Shown here piece after piece: positions 42,382 through 51,730 of a stretch of DNA of 64,000 nucleotides. Source of the DNA: Brevundimonas viscosa (GTDB lineage Bacteria > Pseudomonadota > Alphaproteobacteria > Caulobacterales > Caulobacteraceae); NCBI RefSeq assembly GCF_900116065.1, contig NZ_FOZV01000002.1, forward strand, positions 62,001-126,000, written 5' to 3'. Position numbers and translations under genes: made by a program. Every line of letters starts with the position of its first letter. The first letter of the stretch is position 1. The notes below the pieces were generated by a model that ran no database searches, was not told where the DNA came from, and saw only the letters and a list, made by a program, of their open reading frames with translations.

Positions 42382-42825
42382 GGCCGCCAGCGCCCGCGCC
42401 GCCGCGGTGACCTCGGCCCAGGTGGCGTCGAAGCCGGCGGCGTCGCCGAACCACGGGTCGGCCACGGCCTGGCCCTCGCGGCCGGGGACGTGGTCGAGCA
42501 GCAGGCTGAGGTCGGCGAGCGCGTCGGCCGGGGCGAGGCGGCGCAGGTCGGCGAGGTTGTCGTGGTCGAGGGCGATCACATGGGTGAAGCGGCGGAAGTC
42601 GGCGCGCCGCACCTGCCGCGCCCGCAGGCCCGAGATGTCGACGCCGTACCGGGCCGCCACGGCGATCGCCCGCGCGTCCGGCGGCTCGCCGGCGTGCCAG
42701 TTCCCCGTGCCGGCGGAGTCGATGTGGAGGTCGAGCTTCAGCCGCGCCGCCTCGGCCCGCAGCGCGCCCTCGGCGAGGGGCGAGCGACAGATGTTGCCGA
42801 GGCAGACGAAGAGGATGGAGGGCAT
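42355..42825 (-). CDS. Low-molecular-weight protein tyrosine phosphatase
   Basis: 156 aa. P-loop FVCLGNICRSPLAEG at residues about 6-20 with catalytic Cys and Arg; general-acid region VADPWFGD near 120. Dephosphorylates tyrosine residues or acts on small phosphates. The final residues are encoded by the REP-like element. A 5' fragment of this gene is repeated at 43563-43736. Confidence 0.93.
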   Translation of the reverse strand: MPSILFVCLGNICRSPLAEGALRAEAARLKLDLHIDSAGTGNWHAGEPPDARAIAVAARYGVDISGLRARQVRRADFRRFTHVIALDHDNLADLRRLAPADALADLSLLLDHVPGREGQAVADPWFGDAAGFDATWAEVTAAARALAASLSRWERA

Positions 42826-42833
42826 GGGGCGGG

Positions 42834-43268
42834 TCAGGCTTCTCGGTCAGCGGGCGTGAGGCGGCCCTGCCGGACGAGGTCCAGCATGGCCGAGCGGAGC
42901 GCTTCGTACAGGCCCTTGGGCAGGCGGCCGTAGGCCCAGCGCTCTCCGGGCATGGCCGGGACGATGCCCGGATCGTTCCACGAGACGGTGTTGGCCTCGT
43001 CAGCGACGATGTAGCCGCGTTCGTCGTCCAGCCCGAGGTGGCGGGCGACGCGTGGCGGGATGGCGAGGGCCGCGGCGCCGGGGCGGGGCGCGGCATGGGT
43101 GATCGGGGCGAGCAGGACATGGGTCTCGCCGGCCGGGCCGCGCGTGACGGCGGCGACGACCACGCAGGGGCGTTCCTTGGCCCCGGCGGCGTAGCCCCGG
43201 GCGCGCTCGTGCGACCACAGGAAGTCATAGCGGATCACCAGCCCGACCTGCGGCGCGGGCCGGTCCAC
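42834..43268 (-). CDS. PemK/MazF-like toxin
   Basis: 144 aa. VGLVIRYDFLWSHERARGYA, ERPCVVVAAV, THVLLAPITH and the tail SWNDPGIVP follow the PemK-like growth-inhibitor fold (RNA-cleaving SH3-like barrel), although charged residues are poorly conserved. It starts 4 bases after the Phd-like antitoxin stop, so the two form a toxin-antitoxin operon. Cleavage activity is inferred. Confidence 0.78.
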   Translation of the reverse strand: MDRPAPQVGLVIRYDFLWSHERARGYAAGAKERPCVVVAAVTRGPAGETHVLLAPITHAAPRPGAAALAIPPRVARHLGLDDERGYIVADEANTVSWNDPGIVPAMPGERWAYGRLPKGLYEALRSAMLDLVRQGRLTPADREA

Positions 43269-43272
43269 GCGG

Positions 43273-43548
43273 TCAGTCGGTCAGGGCTTCGAGCGCCGGG
43301 TCGGCGGGGCCGTAGTCCGCCTCCGACAGGGCCTCGGCCCAGGCGTCGGGCAGGGCCTCGGTGCGATGCGCCTCGCGCGTGTCACGGGCCTTGAGCCGCT
43401 CGTACTCCGCGATGTCGATCAGTACGCGCGCCACGCGGCGGTGTTTGGTGATGAACACCGGGGCCTTGGCCGACCGCTCGATATAGAGCCCGGCGCGGGT
43501 CTGGAACTCGGTGGCGGAGACCGGGGCAGTGGGATCGGGGGCGGACAT
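43273..43548 (-). CDS. Phd/YefM-type antitoxin
   Basis: 91 aa. VSATEFQTRAGLYIERSAKAP, then VFITKHRRVARVLIDIAEYERL, is the Phd/YefM DNA-binding fold. The C-terminal tail (PDAWAEALSEADYGP) would cap the toxin. Paired with the downstream PemK-like gene, which is a less usual partner than Doc or RelE/YoeB. Confidence 0.82.
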   Translation of the reverse strand: MSAPDPTAPVSATEFQTRAGLYIERSAKAPVFITKHRRVARVLIDIAEYERLKARDTREAHRTEALPDAWAEALSEADYGPADPALEALTD

Positions 43549-43562
43549 GATGGGGATATTAG

Positions 43563-43736
43563 CTAATATAGGGGGATTGGCAAGGGGTGGGGTGCGCCAG
43601 CGCGCCAGTTCCCCGTGCCGGCGGAGTCGATGTGGAGGTCGAGGTCACGGCGCGCCGCCTCGGCCCGCAGGGCGCCCTCGGCGAGGGGCGAGCGACAGAT
43701 GTTGCCGAGGCAGACGAAGAGGATGGAGGGCGGCAC
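43563..43736 (-). pseudogene. Truncated copy of the tyrosine phosphatase gene
   Basis: A 57-codon frame (GTG 43736 to TAG 43563) that begins VPPSILFVCLGNICRSPLAEG and continues to DSAGTGNWRAG, then runs into unrelated sequence. Bases 43604-43731 match 42696-42823 of the complete gene at about 122 of 128 positions. It keeps the P-loop but lacks the general-acid Asp and the rest of the fold, so it cannot be a working phosphatase. Confidence 0.85.
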
Positions 43737-45395
43737 CTAGGAGAAGCTCTCTGCCTTTCCACGAGCGACATCCTTTTCGTACGACTTCAGAAGGAGGTCC
43801 GTTAGCTCCTCGACCTGCTTCGGGCTCTTGAGCTCCGCCTTGTAGTCGAAGGTTGGTCCCTTCGCTTTAACTTCGTAGTTGAGGTCTATGACAAGGCTTC
43901 CAACGATGGCCTCGCACTTCTTGTAGAACGCATCGGCCTCCGGACCGGTGAGCGATGATGGGTTCCTCATGGCAGCGTGGGAGCTCTCGCTGAGCCGCAA
44001 AATCCGGGACAACACGGAAGCGAGAAAATATCGAGTTAGGGCGTAGTGAGCTAATGGCTTCACCTCAATGCCATCGATCTTCTTCTCGATAAGACGCATC
44101 AGTCGGATGACATGAATAACCCGAGCAGCATCGACTTCTTTCCTGCCGAATATCTCGGCGTACTTATCGTCGAATATCTTGTATACCTGATGGCATGACC
44201 ATGGCTCCAGCAGATCTATCGCCAATAGAGCCCGACCGGACTCTTCATTCGAGATGACGATGCGGTCCTTAGGAGCGACTTCGCCTCTCTTTATCTCGAA
44301 GAAATATGTGTCGGAGAACTTCGACATCTCCTCTTGGAGTCGTGTCATAAGGGTGTGGCCAGAACGTAAATCTCTTGGCTTAATGGCATTCTGGTTATTG
44401 CTGTACTCAGTAATCTTTCTAGCGAGCTCATCATCTTTGAGAGCAATAACTCTTACCAATATTCTCAGGTCGTCAGTTAGCTTCGACTTTGAACCGTGAA
44501 AGGTCGTGATGCTTTGAGCTCCATTCACAACCGAATAGTTCGATATCTTAAGCTTGCCATCGGCAACTGTAGCGGACTCGCAAAGAAGGATCACGCCATT
44601 ATGAAACAATGGGAAGTGCTTATGATCCGGCTTCCGCTCGATTGACTTCTTTATGGACTTGTTCACCGGCGTGTTGCCCAAGCTGTAACGCACATTCTTG
44701 GTGAACAGGCTTGTGTCCGCAATTCCGCCGAGCGCCACCAATTCTAGGGCGCGGGCGGGAAAGACGAACACTTCAGCTCCGTCCGTTGCAGACCCAATCA
44801 CCATGGTCAGAGGGTCGACGTAGCTAAGGTCAAACTCAAACGTGCCCTGAACTCCTACGCCCTGATCGGCATCGATAAAGTTCTCCGCGATCCGATCGCG
44901 ATCATAAATAATGAGCCGCGTCTCAACCTTCTCGTATGAGATGGAATCATCGTCGTGCTTTTCGTTTGTGACATAGACGGCGACGGGCCTGTAACCTTTC
45001 CCAACAAGGTCGGATATCTCCAAACGCGATAGAAGATTTTTAAGGCCCTGATTGGCGTTGCCTGCCAGTATAGCGTCAATCTTTTCCTTGCTGTCGAACT
45101 GTCCGACTGAAGCAACAAATGTTTTAGGATTAACATCACCGACAGTGCCGTTAGCCTTTTGTCGTACTTTGCACTGAAAGAAATGAATTTCCTCGTTGTT
45201 GTTGTCGACGTAAATGGCATCGATGCCTTTGTCGTTCTGCGAGTCGCAGATCGCGTCATCTGCAGCCACCGAGTCGAGACGGTATATGTTCTCTAAAAAC
45301 CAGTTTAAGAATGTGACTGATTCACCCTTGCCCTTCACGAGCAGAGGAGAAATGATTTTCATCAGGTTGCTGTAGATAAGATCGTCGGATTGCAT
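43737..45395 (-). CDS. AIPR-family (abortive infection phage resistance) protein
   Basis: 552 aa from the ATG at 45395 (AAGGGGG about 10 bases upstream); an upstream ATG at 45464 is less likely. Residues about 45-80 hold a restriction-endonuclease-like core, GIDAIYVDNNNEEIHFFQCKV, with D...Q-x-K. The AIPR domain follows with LFTKNVRYSLG, FPLFHNGVILLC and YSVVNGAQSI. Visibly richer in A and T than its neighbours, which suggests recent transfer. The family is linked to phage resistance, but the mechanism here is unknown. It stands alone, beside a toxin-antitoxin pair. Confidence 0.9.
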   Translation of the reverse strand: MQSDDLIYSNLMKIISPLLVKGKGESVTFLNWFLENIYRLDSVAADDAICDSQNDKGIDAIYVDNNNEEIHFFQCKVRQKANGTVGDVNPKTFVASVGQFDSKEKIDAILAGNANQGLKNLLSRLEISDLVGKGYRPVAVYVTNEKHDDDSISYEKVETRLIIYDRDRIAENFIDADQGVGVQGTFEFDLSYVDPLTMVIGSATDGAEVFVFPARALELVALGGIADTSLFTKNVRYSLGNTPVNKSIKKSIERKPDHKHFPLFHNGVILLCESATVADGKLKISNYSVVNGAQSITTFHGSKSKLTDDLRILVRVIALKDDELARKITEYSNNQNAIKPRDLRSGHTLMTRLQEEMSKFSDTYFFEIKRGEVAPKDRIVISNEESGRALLAIDLLEPWSCHQVYKIFDDKYAEIFGRKEVDAARVIHVIRLMRLIEKKIDGIEVKPLAHYALTRYFLASVLSRILRLSESSHAAMRNPSSLTGPEADAFYKKCEAIVGSLVIDLNYEVKAKGPTFDYKAELKSPKQVEELTDLLLKSYEKDVARGKAESFS

Positions 45396-45502
45396 CTCAT
45401 CCCCCTTAGTTAGGCTTGTTCTTACAATACTGCCTGGCATGGTCCGCACCGGCACGTGATCCATGTCAGGCAGGGTGATCGGCGACGGCCTCTACAAATC
45501 GT

Positions 45503-47392
45503 CTAGCGCCGCCCGAACAACCGCTCCAGATCCGCCAGCTTCAGCTCCACGTACGTCGGCCGCCCGTGGTTGCATTGCCCTGAGTGCGGCGTCGCCTCCA
45601 TCTGCCTGAGCAGGGCGTTCATCTCCGGCGCGGACAACACCCGCCCGGCTCGCACCGAACCGTGGCAGGCCATGGTGCCGCAGACCTCGGCCAGGCGCTC
45701 CTTGAGGGAGAGGGCGGCGCCGTGTTCGGCGAGGTCGTCGGCGATGTCGCGGATCAGGCCCTGGACGTCGGTCGAGCCGAGCAGGGCCGGGGTCTCGCGG
45801 ACGAGGACGGCGCCGGCGCCGAAGGGTTCGACGACGAGGCCGAGCTCGGCCAGCTCCTCGGCGCGGGCGGCGACGCGTTCGGCCTCGGCGGGGTCGAGCT
45901 CGACCACCTCGGGGGCCAGCAGGGCCTGGCGGGTCACGGCGCCCTCGGCCATCTGGGCCTTCATCCGCTCGTAGACGAGGCGCTCGTGGGCGGCGTGCTG
46001 GTCGACCACCACGAGGCCGTCGCGGGTCTGGGCGACGATGTAGGTGCCGTGCAGCTGGGCGCGGGCGGCGCCGAGGGGGAGGTCTATGTCCGCCGCCGCT
46101 GGCGCGGCGGCGTCCGGGTCGTAGGGCTTAGGGCTTAGGGCGTAGGGGGCGTCCGGGGCGGGTTCGACGCGCGCGCTGCGGTCATTGAGGCCGGGGATTA
46201 TCTGGGCGGTCGCGGTGGCGGGTTGGGTCCAAGCGTCCCACCTGCTGTAGCCTTGGGCGTTCGCTGCGCCTTGCCCTAAGCCCCAAGCCCTATGCCCTAA
46301 ACCCTGAGGGGCCACACCCTCATGCGCCGTGAACCCGGCCAGCGCGTCTGCGGCGACCGTTGTGGAGGCGCGGTGGCCCGCGGCGGCGAGGGCGTGCCGC
46401 AATGCCCCGACGATCAGGCCGCGCACCAGCTGGGGATCGCGGAAGCGCACCTCGGCCTTGGCCGGGTGGACGTTGACGTCGACGTAGAGCGGATCGAGCT
46501 CGAGGAAGAGGACGGCGGCCGGGTGGCGGTCGCGGGCGAGGAAGTCGGCGTAGGCCCCGCGCAGGGCGCCCTGCAGCAGGCGGTCCTTCACCGGGCGGCC
46601 GTTGACGAACAGGTACTGGTGGGCGGCGTTGCCGCGCGAATAGGTCGGCAGGCCGGCGTAGCCCGACAGGCGGACGCCGTCGCGGGCCTGGTCGATGAGC
46701 AGGGCGTTGGCCTCGAAGTCGCGGCCGAGCAGGGCGGCGAGGCGCTTGAGCCGGCCCTCGTCGCCGGGGTGTTCGGCGGGCAGGCGCAGGACGTTGCGGC
46801 CGTCGAGGTCGAGGCTGAAGGCGACGCCCTCGTGGGCCATGGCCTGGCGTTTGATCTCCTCGGAGATGGCCATGGCCTCGGCCCGCTCGGACTTCATGAA
46901 TTTGAGCCGGGCGGGGGTGGCGTAGAACAGGTCGCGCACCTCGACCCGGGCGCCGTGCGGGCCGGGGAAGGCGGCGGGGGCGACGGGGCGGTGGTCGCCG
47001 CCCTCGACGGTGATGCTGTGGGCGTCGCCGCCCTCGCGGGGGCGGGAGGTGATGGTCAGCCGGGCGACCGAGCCGATCGAGGGCAGGGCCTCGCCGCGGA
47101 AGCCGAGGGTGAAGATGCGCAGCAGGTCGACGTCGCCGGCGTCGTCGGGCTCGAGCTTGGAGGTGGCGTGGCGCTCGACCGCCAAGGCCAGCTGGTCCGG
47201 GGCCATGCCGCAGCCGTCGTCGGCGATGAGCAGCCGGGTCAGGCCGCCGCCGTCGGCCTGGACCTCCACCCGGCGGGCGCCGGCGTCCAGCGCGTTCTCG
47301 ACCAGCTCCTTGACCGCGCTGGCCGGCCGCTCGACCACCTCGCCGGCGGCGATGCGGTTGACGGTTTCGGGGGGGAGGCGGCGGATGGGCAT
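45503..47392 (-). CDS. mutL: DNA mismatch repair protein MutL
   Basis: 629 aa from the ATG at 47392. ATPase motifs [39 protein letters not shown] and [12 protein letters not shown] are intact; the C-terminal dimer domain ends with [13 protein letters not shown]. No DQHA..E endonuclease metal motif of the usual form was checked in detail, though [16 protein letters not shown] is present. The linker (about residues 360-440) contains telomere-like repeats at the DNA level. Confidence 0.95.
   Translation of the reverse strand: MPIRRLPPETVNRIAAGEVVERPASAVKELVENALDAGARRVEVQADGGGLTRLLIADDGCGMAPDQLALAVERHATSKLEPDDAGDVDLLRIFTLGFRGEALPSIGSVARLTITSRPREGGDAHSITVEGGDHRPVAPAAFPGPHGARVEVRDLFYATPARLKFMKSERAEAMAISEEIKRQAMAHEGVAFSLDLDGRNVLRLPAEHPGDEGRLKRLAALLGRDFEANALLIDQARDGVRLSGYAGLPTYSRGNAAHQYLFVNGRPVKDRLLQGALRGAYADFLARDRHPAAVLFLELDPLYVDVNVHPAKAEVRFRDPQLVRGLIVGALRHALAAAGHRASTTVAADALAGFTAHEGVAPQGLGHRAWGLGQGAANAQGYSRWDAWTQPATATAQIIPGLNDRSARVEPAPDAPYALSPKPYDPDAAAPAAADIDLPLGAARAQLHGTYIVAQTRDGLVVVDQHAAHERLVYERMKAQMAEGAVTRQALLAPEVVELDPAEAERVAARAEELAELGLVVEPFGAGAVLVRETPALLGSTDVQGLIRDIADDLAEHGAALSLKERLAEVCGTMACHGSVRAGRVLSAPEMNALLRQMEATPHSGQCNHGRPTYVELKLADLERLFGRR
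46122..46307. repeat. Telomere-like TTAGGG repeats in the mutL linker
   Basis: TAGGGCTTAGGGCTTAGGG begins at 46122, and the complementary CCCTAAGCCCCAAGCCCTA begins at 46275, so the two arms form an inverted repeat about 120 bases apart. Both are translated in mutL (LSPKPYD and [10 protein letters not shown]). Confidence 0.75.
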
Positions 47393-47475
47393 GCGAGTCG
47401 GAGTATGGCGCGGGCGAGAGGCGGGAAGAAGGGTGAGGATGGGCCGCGGGGCCGGCGAGTGCGGCCGGCGTGGCG

Positions 47476-47653
47476 GGTTCATCACGAAGGACACGAAGGA
47501 ATCACAAAGGACACGAAGGAACCCGGTCTGGACCGGCGCCGGCGGGCCAACGGCCCGCAATCAACGAATGCGGACCTGCGGCCCGCGAAGGCGAGCCGCG
47601 CACTCGCTCCCTTCGCGTTCTTCGTGCCCCCTTTGTGTCCTTCGTGATGAACC
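47476..47653. repeat. Inverted-repeat element between mutL and the ABC-F gene
   Basis: GGTTCATCACGAAGGACAC at the left (47476) and GTGTCCTTCGTGATGAACC at the right (ending 47653) are exact reverse complements. Inside are more AAGGACACGAAGGA-type units. No gene in it; the 385-base gap 47393-47777 otherwise holds a second short palindromic stretch near 47700-47775. Confidence 0.75.
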
Positions 47654-47777
47654 AGCTCCGCCTGAAGCCTGCGCGGAAGGCGAAGGCGGAGTGTGGTCTT
47701 CACCCCTCCACCATCCTGCGCCCTGCGGGCTTCGGATGGTCCCCCTCCCCACCGCTGCGCGACGGGGAGGAGACGGG

Positions 47778-49694
47778 TCAGGCCGTCGCTTCGGCCAGAG
47801 CTTCCTCCGCCTCCATCCATGCCTGTTCGGCGGCGTCGAGGTCGGCCTGGGCGCGGGCGCGGGCGCGGGTCAGGCCCTCGAGCTTCTTCGGGTCGTTGAC
47901 GGCCGCGTTGGCGAGGTCGTCGTCGAGGCGGGCGAGGTCGGCGGTCAGCGCCGCCATGCGCTCCTCGGCCTTCTTCGCGGCGTGGCGCAGGGTGGACGGG
48001 GAGGGGCCTTTTTTCTGGCCCCTATGGCTCGCGCCGCGGGCGCTCGCTGCCTGAGGGGCGGGCGTGTCCGCCTTGGCCGGGGCCGGCTCGGGCTCGTTCC
48101 TGACCTGGGACGGTTTCATGCCGGCCTGCTTCGCCCGGTCGAGGACGAATTTCGCATAGTCGTCCATGTCGCCCTCGAAGGGCTTCACCGTGCCGTCGGC
48201 GGCCAGCCACAGGCGGTCGGCGACCAGCTCCATCAGCGAGCGGTCGTGGGTGATGAGGATGACGGCGCCGGTGTATTCGTTGAGCGCGTCGAGCAGGGCG
48301 CGGCGGCTGTCGATGTCGAGGTGGTTGGTCGGCTCGTCGAGGATCAGGACGTGCGGCGCGTCCATGGCCACGAGGTTGAGCAGCAGGCGGGCGCGCTCGC
48401 CGCCGGAGAGGGCGGCGACCTTGGTCTCCTGCTTCTCGAACGGCAGGCCGAACTGGGCCAGGCGGCTGCGCCGGCTGGACTCCGAGGCGTCCGGCATGGC
48501 CCGGCGGATGATCTCCAGCGGGGTGTCGGTCGGGTCCATGGCCTCGATCTGGTGCTGGTGGAACCAGCCGACCCGCATCTTGCCGTCGCGATGGAACTCG
48601 CCGGCGTCGATGGTCAGGGCCTTGGCGATCAGTTTGGCGAAGGTCGACTTGCCCGCGCCGTTGACGCCGAGCAGGCCGATGCGGTCGTCGAGGTCCATGC
48701 GCAGGTTGAGATTGCGCAGGATCGGCTTGCCCGGCTCGTAGCCGACCGAGGCCTTCTCCAGCCGGATCAGCGGCGGCGGCAGGGGTCGCGGCGGCGAGGG
48801 CAGGGTGAAGGGGGCGACGCGCTCCTCGGGCGGCAGCTCGACGGTCTGCATCTTCTGCAGCTTCTTGACCCGCGACTGGGCCTGGGCGGCCTTGGAGGCC
48901 TTGGCCTTGAAGCGGTCGACGAAGGCCTGCAGATGGGCCCGCTCGGCCTCCTGCTTGGCCCGGGTGGCGGAGAGCAGGCGCAGCTTCTCGGCGCGCATCT
49001 TCTCGAAGGCGTCGTAGTTGCCGGTGTAGAGCTCCAGCTTGCGGTTCGCGAGGTGGAGGATGTGGGTGCAGACCTCGTTCAGCATCTCGCGATCGTGCGA
49101 GATGATCAGGGCCGTGGCCGGGTATTTCTTCAGCCGCGCCTCGAGCCAGAGGGCGCCTTCGAGGTCGAGGTAGTTGGTCGGCTCGTCGAGCAGCAGCATG
49201 TCGGGCTGGGCGAACAGGGCTGCGGCCAGGGCGACGCGCATGCGCCAGCCGCCGGAAAAATGGGACATCGGCCGGTGCATGTCGTCAGGGCTGAAGCCGA
49301 GGCCGGCGAGAATCTCGGCGGCGCGCGAGGGGGCGCTGTCGGCGTCGATCTCGATCAGCCGGCCCCAGATCTCGCCCATCTCCTCGGGCTCGGCGGTCTC
49401 CAGCCGGGTGAGCAGGTCGTGGCGCTCGACGTCGGCCTCGAGGATGGTGTCCAGCACGCTGACCGGGGTGGCCGGGTGCTCCTGGTCGACCGAGCCGATG
49501 CGGGCGGTCTTGGGCAGGGAGACCTCGTCGCCGTTGGCGGCCAGTTCGCCGAGGATGATCTTGAACAGGGTCGACTTGCCGATGCCGTTGCGGCCGACGA
49601 GGCCGACCTTGGCGCCCGGCGGCAGGCTGACCGAGGCGTCGTCGAGGAACTGGCGGCCCCAGGCGTTGAAGGTCAGGTTGGATATCTGGAGCAT
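47778..49694 (-). CDS. ABC-F family ATPase (YheS/Uup-like)
   Basis: 638 aa with two ABC domains and no membrane part. First Walker [13 protein letters not shown], signature [12 protein letters not shown] and [11 protein letters not shown]; second [23 protein letters not shown] and [11 protein letters not shown]. The linker (about 235-320) is the charged ABC-F helix pair, and a C-terminal coiled coil ends the protein. Such proteins act on ribosomes. Confidence 0.93.
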   Translation of the reverse strand: MLQISNLTFNAWGRQFLDDASVSLPPGAKVGLVGRNGIGKSTLFKIILGELAANGDEVSLPKTARIGSVDQEHPATPVSVLDTILEADVERHDLLTRLETAEPEEMGEIWGRLIEIDADSAPSRAAEILAGLGFSPDDMHRPMSHFSGGWRMRVALAAALFAQPDMLLLDEPTNYLDLEGALWLEARLKKYPATALIISHDREMLNEVCTHILHLANRKLELYTGNYDAFEKMRAEKLRLLSATRAKQEAERAHLQAFVDRFKAKASKAAQAQSRVKKLQKMQTVELPPEERVAPFTLPSPPRPLPPPLIRLEKASVGYEPGKPILRNLNLRMDLDDRIGLLGVNGAGKSTFAKLIAKALTIDAGEFHRDGKMRVGWFHQHQIEAMDPTDTPLEIIRRAMPDASESSRRSRLAQFGLPFEKQETKVAALSGGERARLLLNLVAMDAPHVLILDEPTNHLDIDSRRALLDALNEYTGAVILITHDRSLMELVADRLWLAADGTVKPFEGDMDDYAKFVLDRAKQAGMKPSQVRNEPEPAPAKADTPAPQAASARGASHRGQKKGPSPSTLRHAAKKAEERMAALTADLARLDDDLANAAVNDPKKLEGLTRARARAQADLDAAEQAWMEAEEALAEATA

Positions 49695-49703
49695 ACGCGG
49701 GCG

Positions 49704-49738
49704 TTGACTTTCGAACTGGTCATTTCAATATGACCAGT
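49704..49738 (+). promoter_or_regulatory. Promoter/operator of the Phd-VapC-type pair
   Basis: TTGACT at 49704-49709 can serve as -35. A perfect 9-bp inverted repeat ACTGGTCAT-n6-ATGACCAGT (49715-49738) lies between it and the antitoxin ATG at 49740. Autorepression by the antitoxin is usual for this type of operon and is inferred here. Confidence 0.75.
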
Positions 49739-49739
49739 C

Positions 49740-50030
49740 ATGACACATGACCATGTGACGGGAGAGGTCGTCATAACGGCCACCGAGTTCAAGGCCAAGT
49801 GCCTGGAGCTGTTCGATCAGCTGCAGCGGCGCGCGATCCGCAAGGTCACCGTCACCAAGCGCGGCAAGGCGACCGCGGTGGTCCTCCGGCCGGACCCGGT
49901 CGAGGACTACAACGCCGCCAGTCTGGTCGGGAGCATGAAGGGCATGGTCGAGGCTCCGGCCGGTTTCGACTGGACCTCGCCGGTCATGACCGAGCGGCTC
50001 GACGCCGAACAGGGCGTGCTGCACCGCTGA
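49740..50030 (+). CDS. Phd/YefM-type antitoxin
   Basis: 96 aa. VVITATEFKAKCLELFDQL and VTVTKRGKATAVVLRP are the Phd/YefM DNA-binding fold; the tail with MVEAPAGFDWTSP would wrap the toxin. Stop overlaps the toxin ATG by one base. Confidence 0.85.
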   Translation: MTHDHVTGEVVITATEFKAKCLELFDQLQRRAIRKVTVTKRGKATAVVLRPDPVEDYNAASLVGSMKGMVEAPAGFDWTSPVMTERLDAEQGVLHR

Positions 50031-50449
50031 TGGCCGGACGGGTCCTCCTCGACACGTGCGCGATCGTTTTCCTGACGGAGGGACTGGTGCGTGGCCCGGA
50101 GATCGGCCGGGTGCTGGAAGCCGCCCGCCCCGGAGACCTTGTCGTCTCGGCCGTGTCCGCGTGGGAGATCGGGACTCTGTCCCGCCTCGGCCCGCGCCGC
50201 CGGGTCCGGTTCGAGCCGAGCGCCGGCGACTGGTTCCAGATGTTCGTGGACCGGTTCGAAGCGACGGTGCTGCCGCTCGGCGCGCGGGCGGCGCTGGACG
50301 CGGCCATGCTGCCGGAGCCTCTGCACGGCGACCCGGCCGACCGGCTCCTGATCGCCACCGCCCGCGAACTGGAGGCCCCCATCGTGACCCGCGACAGGCG
50401 GATTCTCGACTACGCCGCCGCCGGCCACGTACAGGCCATCGCCTGCTGA
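50030..50449 (+). CDS. PIN-domain toxin (VapC-like)
   Basis: 139 aa. PIN acidic residues: LLDTCAIVFL (first Asp), SAWEIGTLSRLG (Glu), DPADRLLIATA (Asp pair) and TRDRRILDYA (last Asp). Such toxins cut tRNA or other RNA. Translationally coupled to the Phd-like antitoxin and probably silent while that is made. Confidence 0.88.
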   Translation: MAGRVLLDTCAIVFLTEGLVRGPEIGRVLEAARPGDLVVSAVSAWEIGTLSRLGPRRRVRFEPSAGDWFQMFVDRFEATVLPLGARAALDAAMLPEPLHGDPADRLLIATARELEAPIVTRDRRILDYAAAGHVQAIAC

Positions 50450-50524
50450 GGCGACGCCTTGGAATGCGGGGAGGGCGCGTCTATAAGCCCGCGACCTTCA
50501 ATCTCCCAAACAGAAGTCACTCCC

Positions 50525-50944
50525 ATGACCGAACGCACCTTCTCGATCATCAAGCCGGACGCGACCCGTCGCAACCTGACCGGCAAGATCAACGCCGTGA
50601 TCGAGGACGCCGGCCTGCGCATCGTGGCCCAGCGCCGCGTCAAGCTGTCGGAAGAGCAGGCGAAGAAGTTTTACGCCGTCCACGCCGAGCGTCCGTTCTA
50701 CGGCGAGCTGGTGGCCCAGATGACCGCCGAGCCGGTGGTCGTGCAGGTGCTGGAAGGCGACAACGCCGTGGCCAGGTACCGGGAAGTCATGGGCGCGACC
50801 AACCCGGAGCAGGCCGCCGAAGGCACCATCCGCAAGTCGTTCGCCCTGTCGATCGGCGAGAACTCCGTGCACGGTTCGGACTCGCTCGAGAACGCCAAGA
50901 TCGAGATCGAGCAGTTCTTCACGGACGACCAGATCGTCGGCTGA
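50525..50944 (+). CDS. ndk: Nucleoside diphosphate kinase
   Basis: 139 aa. [20 protein letters not shown] at the start and the active-site NSVHGSDS with the phosphorylated His. Balances nucleoside triphosphate pools. Complete; follows the toxin-antitoxin pair. Confidence 0.96.
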   Translation: MTERTFSIIKPDATRRNLTGKINAVIEDAGLRIVAQRRVKLSEEQAKKFYAVHAERPFYGELVAQMTAEPVVVQVLEGDNAVARYREVMGATNPEQAAEGTIRKSFALSIGENSVHGSDSLENAKIEIEQFFTDDQIVG

Positions 50945-51032
50945 TCGGCCTCAGATCGCCGGAACATTGACGCGGCCGGGTCGGTGACGATCCGGCCGTT
51001 GTCGTGTCAGGCTGTCTGAAAAGGCGAGTCGG

Positions 51033-51686
51033 ATGCGCGAATACGGACGAAGGGGCGTTCTGCTGGCGGCAAGCCTGTCGGCGCTGGCGGGGTTCGTCGA
51101 CGCCGTCGGCTTCATGACCCTGGGGGGCTTCTTCGTCTCCTTCATGAGCGGCAACCTGACCCGCTTCGGCGTCGGCGCGGCGCTGGGCCGGTGGGACCAG
51201 GCGGCGACCGCGGCGGGCATCATCGGCCTGTTCGTGCTGGGGGTGGTCGCCGGCGCCCTCGTGGCGCGACGGGCCGGAGAGGGGCGACGATCGCCGGTGC
51301 TGGCGGTCGAGGCCGCGCTGCTGCTGACGGCGGCGGGACTGTGCACCGCGGGCTGGACCGCCGCCGGCATGGTCGCGGTGGTGCTGGCCATGGGCGTGGA
51401 GAACGCCGTGTTCCAGCGCCAGGGCGACGTCGGAGTCGGCCTGACCTACATGACGGGCACGCTGGCGCGGATGGGACAGCGGATCGCCACCGCCCTGTGC
51501 GGCGGGCCGAGGTGGGACTGGGTTCCCTTCCTGCTGCTGTGGGCGGGCCTCGCCGCGGGCGGGGCGCTGGGCGCGGTCAGCTTCCTGCGCTGGGGGGTGC
51601 TGGCGCTGTGGTTCGCGGCGGGGGTGGTGGTCGTCCTGACCGTCGCGGTGCGCAGGGCGGAGGCGCGGGCGGAACGGGCCGGCTAG
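51033..51686 (+). CDS. DUF1275 (YoaK-type) membrane protein
   Basis: 217 aa, six or so hydrophobic helices. LAGFVDAVGFMTLGGFFVSFMSGN and ENAVFQRQGDVGVGLTYMTG are diagnostic for DUF1275. Transport substrate unknown. Confidence 0.9.
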   Translation: MREYGRRGVLLAASLSALAGFVDAVGFMTLGGFFVSFMSGNLTRFGVGAALGRWDQAATAAGIIGLFVLGVVAGALVARRAGEGRRSPVLAVEAALLLTAAGLCTAGWTAAGMVAVVLAMGVENAVFQRQGDVGVGLTYMTGTLARMGQRIATALCGGPRWDWVPFLLLWAGLAAGGALGAVSFLRWGVLALWFAAGVVVVLTVAVRRAEARAERAG

Positions 51687-51730
51687 CGCGACGTTATCTG
51701 CCGGACCCTCATCTCCCCGGAGGAATTTCG

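Larger units (their letters stand above)
42696..43731 (-). repeat. 128-bp direct repeat flanking the toxin-antitoxin pair
   Basis: Copy A 42696-42823, copy B 43604-43731, same orientation and about 95 percent identical by eye; most differences cluster in one stretch of 10 bases. The toxin and antitoxin genes lie between the copies. This looks like a duplication caused by insertion or recombination. Confidence 0.85.

Noticed and set aside
47010..49733. 907-aa plus-strand frame
   Set aside because: Antisense to mutL and the ABC-F gene, no recognisable domain.
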